19,987 bases of DNA from Acanthamoeba sp. SK_2022b. Taxonomy: Eukaryota > Discosea > Longamoebia > Acanthamoebidae. The notes beneath the pieces were generated by a model, which searched no databases, had not been told where the DNA came from, and worked only from the letters and a program-made list of their open reading frames with translations. The first letter of the stretch is position 1. Each line of letters opens with the position of its first letter. The stretch lies in NCBI GenBank assembly GCA_027943245.1, contig JANDJZ010000936.1, positions 1 through 19,987 on the forward strand. Direction: 5' to 3'. The position numbers and the translations under genes were made by a program. Below are positions 10,706 to 19,002 of the stretch, one piece after another.

Positions 10706-11228
10706 CGATGCGCACCTGTCAGCCAGAAGGACAACAATGCTGACCAAGCCGCACTGCATGATCGGGATGACCCGCGCACGAATGTTTTTTGTTCCATAAC
10801 GACCACCAAAAAACAGAGGCAACAGGTGAGGGACAACAGGGAGGGAGCTACAGGGAGAGAAGAGAGGAAAACACCTTGATAATGTCCCAGACGGGGGCAT
10901 TGGGGGTGATCACGTGGGTGAGCAGTAGCCGGTCCTTGACGGCCACCAAAAAGTGTCTGGTCCAGTACCACACCTCGTGGGGCCACGCAGTGGGATAGAA
11001 CCGGTGATGTTCTTGGCCTTCCGCTCTACGCTGCTCGCCGTGGTAGTGGTGCTCTTCAACTTCCTCGTGGTTTTCTGGGCGAAGGTGCCGTCCTTCGCTG
11101 TGTTCCTCACCCCCGCCTCCGGAAAGATTTGTATTTTGTGTGCCGGAAGCAGGAGTCCTACTCGCTTGTGTTGTAGCATTACTTGCTTGTGGAGCCAAAC
11201 CACTCGTGCCACTTGGTGGTGGGTTCAT
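8748..11228 (-). CDS. FUSC/aromatic-acid-exporter-like integral membrane protein
   Basis: Exons: 11228-10875, 10753-10716, 10555-10440, 10304-10212, 10111-10020, 9960-9791, 9690-9582, 9468-9319, 9217-9022, 8907-8855 and 8777-8748; phases agree, about 466 aa. Residues 1-75 are low-complexity, rich in Ser/Thr/Ala and then Glu/His. Then come about six membrane segments (CGLVSIVVLLAD, HLSAVFTAFLCISPLTSS, WIAAMIGTFIGTAVSAAAY, AACITMYALLVA, SSGLFSAIFVQMILFE, a long one near LVLTTLIVRIIAL), and a cytosolic helical tail. The pattern of hydrophobic hairpins with a Gly-Thr-Gly turn resembles FUSC/ArAE transporters (fusaric acid resistance, ALMT), which export organic anions. Substrate is unknown, and the family call is by resemblance only. 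Start: MNPPPSG is chosen, but the frame stays open to an earlier Met at 11414, which would add 62 residues. The last exon adds only nine residues and is the weakest part; its stop is 2 nt from the next start codon. Confidence 0.68.
9236..9288. repeat. (CAT/ATC)n trinucleotide repeat
   Basis: Imperfect CAT repeat in intron 9318-9218 of the FUSC-like gene. Confidence 0.85.
10343..10410. repeat. (GGT)n trinucleotide repeat
   Basis: About 22 units on the plus strand (ACC in the gene sense) in intron 10439-10305 of the FUSC-like gene. Confidence 0.95.
10618..10706. repeat. Compound (CG/CA)n-(CAA)n repeat
   Basis: A CG-rich alternating tract (10621-10649) runs into CA (10650-10668) and then CAA (10667-10706), all in intron 10715-10556 of the FUSC-like gene. 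Confidence 0.95.
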
Positions 11229-11437
11229 TGTTCGCTTTTCATTATAATTAGTTGGTTCCTCTTTTGGCTCTAGTAATTCATTTATGTATAGTTGGCGCGG
11301 AATTTTCGGCGCCCAAAGGTTTCCTCGCCTGCGTTGACAAGCAACCAGAGGTTTGTCACAAGCCAAAAGACAACTGGTTGTGTGGTGGAAGGCCATAAAC
11401 GAGCGGCCGTTCATGGGGCGTTAGGCACTTGCGAGAC

Positions 11438-11443
11438 AAAAAA
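11438..11443 (-). terminator. RNA polymerase III terminator of the initiator tRNA
   Basis: A run of six A on the plus strand is T6 on the tRNA strand, starting 4 nt after the tRNA 3' end. This is the standard Pol III termination signal. Confidence 0.8.
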
Positions 11444-11447
11444 CAGT

Positions 11448-11519
11448 TAGCAGAGGATGGTTTCGATCCATCGACCTGTGGGTTATGGGCCCACCACGCT
11501 TCCACTGCGCCACTCTGCT
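11448..11519 (-). tRNA. Initiator tRNA-Met (CAU)
   Basis: The 72-nt minus-strand sequence folds into a full cloverleaf. The acceptor stem AGCAGAG pairs with CTCTGCT, leaving discriminator A. It has an A-box-like TGGCGCAGTGG and an anticodon stem GTGGG/CCCAC closing the loop CCCATAA; CAT maps to plus positions 11485-11487. The T-arm region reads GGATCGAAACC. Features typical of eukaryotic initiators are present: A1:U72, and a T-loop of the ATCGAAA kind in place of TTC. No intron. Six A residues on the plus strand at 11438-11443 give a T6 stop 4 nt beyond the 3' end. Confidence 0.97.
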
Positions 11520-11752
11520 TTTCTGCATATCATGTGAAAACTTACACACATAACCTGGATCATTGTACGACTAGATCCTGCTAAATCACTCTTGCCCTTG
11601 GTGGATGCTTGATAGTGTTTCTTCTACAAGTGCAAGAGCTTCTTGAAACACTGCCGGAGAAGCTCAGCCTGGGATAAAAGTTCACCCTTGAAGGGAGGTG
11701 CTTCGACTGGGTAGCTTGAGAATATTGGAGTTGTTTTTAGTCGTTGTTGAAG
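11520..11752. other. Intergenic spacer between the initiator tRNA and the BTB gene 3' end
   Basis: No coding frame is convincing here. It holds the BTB 3' UTR and the tRNA 5' flank, plus an 8-bp perfect inverted repeat (AGTGTTTC at 11614-11621, GAAACACT at 11645-11652). No AATAAA is seen. Confidence 0.6.
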
Positions 11753-14146
11753 TTAGGCCGCGTTTTGGTGACCAAACGGTTTGCTCACTGGCATGATCAT
11801 CACATGCTCGGCTGGCAGGACGCGCTTGAGCGTGTCAAAGTGGATCTTCAACGAGTAACTGTGGATGTGAACAAATAACACAAACATAGAAATTAAAAAA
11901 ACACATGCAAATAAAATGAAGCAAAGTGAAGTGAACACCAGGTGTTCAAGACAAGAACAAAGCGAAGGCGAAGGCAATGAGGTACTCTTTCTGGGTGACC
12001 CCCTTGGGGGGGGCCATCGTAGCGCTTTCCTTCGATCCGCAATTGGCGTAGAAGATGGGGTCTTCAGCCGCGCTGCTCACCAGGGCGCTGTCCACGATTG
12101 TCTTCAGCGGCTTCCTGTCCACCGTGCACAGCCCACCATCAGACACACATACCCACGCACACGACACGCACAACGCACACGCGCACACGCGCAGGCTCAT
12201 CATGCAAAGAGAGGAGGGGCACGCGTGGGCCGAGACCTGTGGTAAAACGAAGGAAAGTGGAGAGCGGTGAAGCCGGTCCTGTGAAAGACGGCCTCGTGGG
12301 AGGCCAACGCGATAAGACTCCGCTTGGACTCCTCCACGTAGTCGGATCCGAAGAGCAACTGCTTCAGCAGGTGCTCGTCCACTTGTCGGTCGCCGTTCAG
12401 CAGGACCAGCACCAGGTCGTACGCGCCGTTCGTGTACGCGTACCTCCTGTTCTCGCGGGAGACCAGCGGACACGAAACCACGGCCACCAATTCGGGTCAG
12501 CAAACGTGGCGGTCCACCACACGTTGCACCATCACCTTTGCGCGTTCGCGCGTGCGCGAGGGCGTGTGGCCTACCGTTTGGGCGAATGGAACCTGAAGAA
12601 GACCACCTCCTTGAGCACCTGCGCCGGCTTGATTCCGAGAATGCGAGCCAAGTCGGCCGTGCTCGTCCTCCGGAACGAATCGACAACGCCTGTGATCGAT
12701 GGCGGCCGAGTGGCGGGGACCGAGTCCGCAATGGGGAGAGATAGGTCAGGTTTTGCGTTGTGTGGAGTTCAATCGACACGACACTGGTGGTGGTGGTGGT
12801 GGTGGTGGTGGTGGTGGTGGTGGTGGTGGTGGTGGTGGTGGTGGTGGTGGTGGTGGTGGGCACCCTGGCGGAGCGGGATAGTCCGCAAGAACTCGACCAC
12901 CTCGAAGGTCTCGCCCCTCTTGCTCAGGTAGTCCAACAGCGCCCTGGTACGGAGGGGCACGGTGGTGGCCGGGTCGGAGGAGGCCAAGCTCACCAGGTCC
13001 ACCATCGAGCTCCAGAACAGCGATCGCCACAGCCTCTCGGCCTTGTCGAGGCTCATCTTGGTGTCCTCCTGGCTGCCATCGTCGCCTTCTTCAGCTTTGG
13101 CTTCGGCTTCGGCTTCGGCAGCGTTGGGGCTTTCCTCCGCCTTCTTCTGCTGCGACAGAGCGATCTGCGCGCGTCGGCTGTGGACCGACGACAGGATCGC
13201 GAGCCGTCGCTCGGCCTCGCTGGTCACCTGCTGCGGCGACTCGGCCAACGCCCAGGCGCGGTGGACGGCCCGCACCGCGGCGTCCACGCCCGCATCGCTC
13301 AGGTAGACGAAATTGTCGGAGCTCGACACCTCCTCGAGATTCCTGCGAATGAACTCGCCACAGCGCTGGGCCAGCTCTGCACAACAGTTCACAGTCGATT
13401 AGGGACACGAGTGTGGCTTGCATTACGCGCGTGGACGGGCTTGCATTACGCGTGGCGTCGTGGAAGAGGGCGATGTCGTAGATGAGGCACACGTTGTCGC
13501 CGTCGAGGACCTCCCCGAGCCGCTGTTCGCAGATGGCCTTGAGGTGGAGTGTGGAGGGCTCAGTGCTCTGGGGGTTGACGAGCGACGTCGCGCCGTACTG
13601 GTGGCACACGGGGATCAGCTCCACCGCCGCATCGGGCGTGAGCAGGTCCCAATCGCGCAGCGTGGCGCTGTACAGATAGTCCAGGAACAGGCCGAACGAC
13701 CCTGCAGAGGCCTGTGCGGCGAGTGGCGCAGTGGGTGGCGGTGGCAGAGTGTGAGCGCGCACTAGCTGGCATGGGGGGCCTGCGACGCACCTGAGTGATG
13801 GCGATTTCCGCCTGGAAGCTCTCGGCGAGGCCGCTGCCAAACATGCGGGCAAAGTAGGCGCTGCGCGCTGCCAGGATCGCCTGCGCGCCGTGTAGCTTCG
13901 TGAGAGACCCGCGGTCGATAGCGCGGGCCCTCCAGCCCTTATGGGCTCCGGAGTTATGAGCCGAAGTGGCAGGGGCAGAGGCGTACCTTGTGGGCGTGAA
14001 ACTGCTGCCCGTCGACGAGGAGCGTTACGTCGGAGAAGAGCGGGTTCTCGCGTGCGGCTAGGATGGGCTTGGGCGGCGGTGGGTTGTTGTCGGCCTGGTA
14101 CGGCTCCGGCAGAATCCACGACGAGTCGCTCGACCTGGCTCGGCGG

Positions 14147-14212
<66 letters not shown>

Positions 14213-14962
14213 TTGAAATGAGGGACTCGGAGGTAGAAGGCGCAGGGGAGGGGCCCTACTCCTTCCAGGCCTTGGCGTTCATCAGGCCAGGGATGCGGTA
14301 GTGCTCGCCAAAGGAGGTGAGCTTGACGGTGTCCTCCCTGGTCACGCCCGGCGTCGTTACTGCGCCCGTGTACAAGAACTCCTACGCGCGCACGCCGTAG
14401 TAAGCCACTTGTCCCTCCGCTCGATCAGCGTGACCACCGCACGCGAGGAACACAGCCGTGTTTGAGGGAGAGTGGAAGGGGGGCGCACGAGGCAGAGTTT
14501 GAAGATGTGGGGCTCGATGTCGAGCGTGGCCGAGGAAACGCCCTTCTGCTCGCTGGCATCCTCAACCGACAGCAGGGCGGCGTACAACATTGGCGCCGTC
14601 TGCACGAAGCGGCCGATGCAAACGCGGTGATAGGTGGGCGCGGCGTCAGCGTGTGTGAAACAAGGGGTGGGCAAGTCGCTCACTACGTACGTGGTAGATA
14701 ACCACTTTGTGGGCGTGGAAGGGCTGTTGTGCGGACTCATTACTGCCGCTACTTGGGTTGACGTCTTTGGCCGGCGTCTCGTGCTTGGCGTAAAAGACCA
14801 CATCGCTGTAGGGCGAGGCGTCCGCCCCGCTCAGCAGCGACCACAAGTCCAGTTGCAGCTGTTTGTGCCCTGCATCGAGTTCGCATCTGTCATTAATCCA
14901 AAAAACCTCTTTAAAAGGTTTTCTTGCAGCTCGAAGCTACCTGCAGCAACCGGCGAGGCCAT
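11753..14962 (-). CDS. Tandem BTB/POZ domain protein
   Basis: Exons: 14962-14941, 14869-14691, 14599-14489, 14381-14260, 14134-13987, 13880-13791, 13711-13450, 13376-12864, 12689-12575, 12446-12237, 12114-11959 and 11858-11753 (TAA); about 677 aa. BTB 1 is residues 15-140: SPYSDVVFYA, FHAHKVVIYH, EFLYTGAV. A 20-residue Pro/Asn linker follows. BTB 2 is residues 165-300: NPLFSDVTLLVDGQQFHAHK, ILAARSAYFARMF, FLDYLYSATL. Residues 300-480 are helical and BACK-like (DNVCLIYDIALFHD, LAQRCGEFI), with an Ala/Glu/Lys-rich coil. The C-terminal 190 residues are unrecognised. BTB proteins often act as cullin-3 adaptors or oligomerising scaffolds; that role is inferred. The exon 4/5 junction crosses an apparent TAG stop (see findings). 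The ends of exon 10 (12237 or about 12248) and exon 11 (11959 or 11953) are uncertain. Intron 12863-12690 starts with a long ACC repeat (sense strand). Confidence 0.8.
12785..12859. repeat. (GGT)n trinucleotide repeat
   Basis: About 25 GGT units on the plus strand, at the start of BTB intron 12863-12690. In the sense direction the donor GTGCCC is followed at once by the ACC repeat. Confidence 0.95.
14151..14208. repeat. (CA)n microsatellite
   Basis: Pure CA run of about 58 nt in the intron that joins the two BTB domains (14259-14135). Confidence 0.95.
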
Positions 14963-15080
14963 GGTAGAAGTGTGTGCAAGGCGAGCTGCGAGACGTAGGC
15001 TCTCACTTTGCTTTCTTGTGTGAAAATGGGTAGCCCCCCCCAAATACCAAGCATTTCTGAGAAAGAGATGGCAAGCTTGG

Positions 15081-18000
15081 TTATTCGTGACCCTCCCGGG
15101 CATCAACCCCATCGCACGGCCTGTCCTCGTCGGCCGACGCCCGATGCTGTTGCTCGTGCTGGTTGAGCAGGACGACCAGCTTGTCGAGCGAGCAGAAGGC
15201 CAGCAGCCGCTCCACGTGCGTCACCTTGTCCTGTCGGAAACCGTTGAGCCAGTACAGCAGCGACGACGGCACGCTCTCGTTGTTACTGCCCACCACCAGA
15301 GGCCCCCTCGAGTCAGCCAACGATAACTTCTCCAACTCACTCAACACACAGCCACTGCCACAACACAACACGAGATCTCGACTACCTTCGGACCCATTCG
15401 TGGTAGCGCCTGGCGTCCAGGTCCTTGACGAGCGCGTAGACTTGGGTCACGTAGGCACACAGGTCCCGATACCGCTTGCTCACGTCGTCGTAGAGCGGCT
15501 GCCACTCGGGGTAGTACTGCAGGAAGGTCGCGTGGGCGTTGGTGCGGACAAAGTCCACCATCTGCCGCTCGCGCACGGTGGCGTGCTGGGCGAGGAACAT
15601 GTTGCGCAGCAGCCGATACTGCGGCGACTCGATCTTGATGCGCTGGTGATGGCGGTCCATCACCACCAGGCCCGCCACCCGCATTGGGTCGAGCTTGGTC
15701 GACTCGTAGAGCAGCTTGTGGACGATGTCCTCCTTCTCTTCGATCGCCTTCTTTTGTCTGACCTCCTCCGCTGCTTCGGGGTCGGTGTCGGCGGCTGCGT
15801 CGTCGGCTTCGCCTTCATCGTCAGGCGGCGTCTCGACGTCGGTGGAACCTGCGCCTGCGAGGAGAGTGGCCTGGGCCTCGTCCTGTTGCTTTCGCCGCAG
15901 ACGGTTGGCGCGTTTGTTGTGACGTCGTCGGGCTCGCTTGCCCAAATCGCTCGTGTTCACCCATTCTCGCGACCAGAACGGAACAGTTATATCTGCCCAC
16001 ACGTGCCGCGAGCGCGCGTAAATCGTTTGCACCGCCGTCCGTTCATGAATAGTGGCGAGTGGCCACGGTGGCGGTAGTTACCATTGCTGGCTTGAGCCAA
16101 GACGTCGGCCAGCGGCATGTGGTGGACCGCTTCCCAGCCGTATTTGACTGCAAACGGGTTCGGATCAAGCTCATCCTGTGGCGTTTCGTGGGGGTAGCGT
16201 ATTTGTCAACATCGCGTCGAGAGAAAGGACGGGGGGGGGGATGGAGGGAGGCGGAGCGGTGCCAGTGTGTTGAGGTCTCTGACGCACTGAAGCACGATGC
16301 GTTCGGGGACCTGGCCCTCCTCTTCGCCGTGCCTGACGATGTGCGGGAACCGGCGCGAGCACAGATCGAAAGTGAAGCACTTGTCCCTGTCCTCTTCGCT
16401 TGGCAGCGCGTAGCGCCCGTTGGCCTTCCACACGTTCCAGAACAGGTCCGACACAGTGTGGATGCTGCCTTCCCTGCCGTTGGCCTCCACCTGCCTCATG
16501 ACTCGCGCTGTCCGGAGCGTCAGCCTTGCGATGGCGCACGCACGCGCGCTACATGTGCCTACCTTCGCAGGGGTCCTGGAGCTGCTCCTCGAGGAATGTG
16601 AACGGGTTGTGGTGCTTGCCCTTCCTGCGGTCCAAGATGTCGAGCAGCGGCTGCGATGCGTCGGCCGTCCACCGGGAGGAGAGCAGCCAGTCGCCCTTGT
16701 AGTAGAAGAGCGTCGCCTCGATTCCATCGAGGTCGTGATACACCTGGCGCAGATTATGTTCAGTGAAGTAAAGGCGTGGTGTGGCTGTGTGGCTGATGGG
16801 GGTACGGTCATGTCGAGGCCCCACTGCATGGCCGAGCTGGACACGTAGAGGACACCGTCGGTCTCCTTGGACCTGATCTCGCGTTTCTTCTTCTTGGCTG
16901 CTTCGCTCCAGTGCTCGTACCAGTAGGAGCCCGCATGATATAAGGGCACGCACACGGGCCGCCACTCGTCGGCCTCGTCGACAACAATGCCCTGTGTGCG
17001 AGGGAGAACGCCCCGTATAAATGTCGACCGCCACGCCGGCGGACAAGCCATCTTGCTGTGTATGAGTGGGGGATACCTGGCACTCGCGAACCACGGAGGC
17101 GCTCAGAGGGGAAATGGAAGCATCGCTTATTAGATGCACGAGGTTGTGGTGCACGCTGTGTCGATGGTTTGCTAGGGAGAGCTCCTGCGCGATAATCCAA
17201 CATCAGCAGCCAATAGATGCACGCGCACGAGCACAGCACAGCACACGCAGGCTGGGAGAGGCGCAAAAAACCGTGCAAAGTGTCTCCAGCCCGTATTGTC
17301 GCAGAGCTAGCGTGGTTGGAGACATGTTGGAAGTCATCGGGAGGTCTTGGTTGGCGATGAGGCTCTGGGCCACGTCGGACAGGGCCATCAGCTGCTTTGT
17401 CAGCGCGTTGGCCAGCGGCCGATACTTGTTCTGGTAGTAGTCCCACGTTTCCTCTTCACTGTCCATGATCTGTCGCGCGCCACTCAATGTTTGAGCGTAA
17501 ACGTAGGCCACGTGTGCGGCTTAGCTCAGGGGCACCTCGCGGTAGTAGTCGTTGCCCAGGGTGATGTCGCGGATGGCTCCCTCGCGAGCGAGATCGAGGG
17601 CCAGCAGCAGGTAGCGCAGGACCGTAGCAATGATCTTTTTGCTGTCCCTCTTGTCCTGCTTCCAGTAGTGCTGAGCTCGCCTCCACTTGGCCTAGTGTCA
17701 CCGTGTTTTGGGTTGAGGATGACAAAGCAAGTGTAAAGGGGGAGGCCAGAGAGCGCAGTACGAACATTGAGGAAGGCAGTGATGTAGCTGCGTAGCTGCG
17801 GCAGGCGCAGAGCGAAGCCGCTGCGAAAGTCGACCCGCTGCAACAACGTGGCCTCCGGCGGAGCGAACAAGGCCGTAAGCACCATCACGACGTTTTGGTC
17901 CACCATATGCCTGTGGGTGAGGTGTGAGTACGTGGGGTGCTGTAAATAGCAGCAGACAGGTCGCGAAGTAAAACCTGAAGTATTCCTCGTGATAGATGTT

Positions 18001-18267
18001 GAGGTCAAGTTCAACCTCTGCTCCACGCTGCTTGTCTACCGAAGTGGATGGCAGGACGACTGAAAGGGCCACCCGACGAATGCCGGGGAAGTAGGCGGGG
18101 GCGGAGACGACCACGACAAAGTCGTAGTCCGACCGCGGGCCCGCACAGCCGTGCAAATGGCTTCCGTACAAGTACACATTTAGCGGCGCGCACCCAGACA
18201 GCAGCGGCTGCTTGGCAAACTCAACAGTGATCGCCCTCAACAGCTCCTCTGTACTAGTTGCTTCCAT
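15081..18267 (-). CDS. Polymerase-beta-type nucleotidyltransferase fused to an Rnl1-type RNA ligase fold
   Basis: Exons: 18267-17975, 17910-17766, 17691-17536, 17469-17272, 17184-17077, 16991-16806, 16743-16563, 16507-16263, 16175-16082, 15992-15386 and 15306-15081; phases all agree, 812 aa. The nucleotidyltransferase is residues 1-200: LYGSHLHG (G35, S36), SDYD (D47, D49) and ELDLN (D88), the complete GS and three-Asp set. The ligase region is about 225-780: VVRECQGIVVDE (about 294-305), PLYHAGSYW, HDLDGIEATLFYYKGDW (365-381), CFTFDLCS (466-473), YGWE, AGLVVMD (642-648) and RIKIESPQY (653-661). These match the order of Rnl1 motifs, but the motif I Lys is Asp366, the motif IV Glu is Ala642 and one motif V Lys is Glu657. 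Residues 553-637 are a basic then acidic insertion. Likely RNA-end modification or RNA repair; ligation itself is doubtful. The frame is open to an earlier Met at 18456, adding 63 residues. The intron after exon 8 has a GC donor. Confidence 0.85.
16176..16262 (-). other. GC-AG intron in the nucleotidyltransferase-ligase gene
   Basis: Joining ACACTG|GCACCG to CCACAG makes VRDLNTLDELDP, which reads straight through a region conserved in Rnl1-type ligases. The alternative GT donor sits after a C homopolymer and would insert a proline-rich peptide. Confidence 0.6.
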
Positions 18268-19002
18268 GTCTCTCCTTTTTTCTGCTATTTCTTTGTTGTT
18301 TTTGAGCAAGGGTTTTTGAGGTTCGCGGAAAGCTTTCTGAGCGGAGTTCGGGAACTCATCACGCGAATGGCCTGTGGCAGCATCGTGGGCACAATCGTGT
18401 GGGCAAAGATGCAGGTCCGGACGAAGAGCAGGGAGGGGACATGAGGTTGAGCCCACTACTCTGCCCGTTCCCCTTGCTCACCGAAGGTAATAGAGGTGCT
18501 GGTGCTGCGGTTGTTATTGAGTTGGGAGGGAACCGCTCAGCCCCTCGGAATGGAGGGACGAGCAGGCCACCACTTTAAGTGATGTAGACTATGAACCGAA
18601 GATATAATTCTGCGGATTAGAGTGCTTTCTCTGGTGGGCCAAGGCACCACTTCAATGCTCTTGTTCCTTCATACATTATGGGAGGGGACTGCGTTTGCTG
18701 AACCCTGTGCTGCTCAGCAAAAAAGGAAAGAAAAGAACCAACCAATGGAGTAGTTACATAGTTGTATTCTCCTTTGGTTTCACATTCATCCCAACCATAT
18801 GAACTATTTGCCCTGAGATTTCATTGCCCAGCTGTAGCCAATAATGATACACATCGCACGTTCAGCGACAAAACCTATTATTGGGGTCCAATGGCGACGC
18901 GTCTATTTTTAGAACCATTGTACAAAAGAGTGGGCGCGTGTCTCTCCCATTCTCATCAACCCCAGCGTACCTCGCTCAACTGACTCCCAACAATCGATTG
19001 AA
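18268..19002. promoter_or_regulatory. Divergent intergenic region of the nucleotidyltransferase-ligase and Ras genes
   Basis: A 735-nt gap without a credible gene. The first 190 nt on the left are open in frame with the nucleotidyltransferase, so part may be its N-terminus or 5' UTR. TATTTTTA at 18904-18911, about 95 nt before the Ras ATG, is a weak TATA-box candidate, and CCAAT-like strings occur near 18738 and 18887. These sites are guesses from sequence alone. Confidence 0.35.

Noticed and set aside
10848..10876. A 27-nt intron ending CCTGTAG in the FUSC-like gene
   Set aside because: Too short and out of phase; the next acceptor at 10754 gives a normal 120-nt intron in the right phase.
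12746..13030. Frames with long poly-Pro, poly-Gly, poly-Val or poly-His runs around the GGT tract
   Set aside because: They translate an intronic GGT repeat between BTB exons 13376-12864 and 12689-12575; phases show it is spliced out.
14256..14962. A separate small single-BTB gene ending at the TAG
   Set aside because: The downstream BTB has no start codon, and GTAGGG at the stop joins it in phase; kept only as a possible retained-intron isoform.
15163..16077. Plus-strand 304-codon frame
   Set aside because: Shadow of the GC-rich ligase exon 15992-15386 on the other strand, whose protein matches Rnl1-type motifs.
17522..17536. End of a stand-alone nucleotidyltransferase at the TAA near 17522
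   Set aside because: A GTGCCC donor just before it joins in phase to 17469, and the ligase N-terminal region has no start codon of its own. Two genes remain possible without cDNA.
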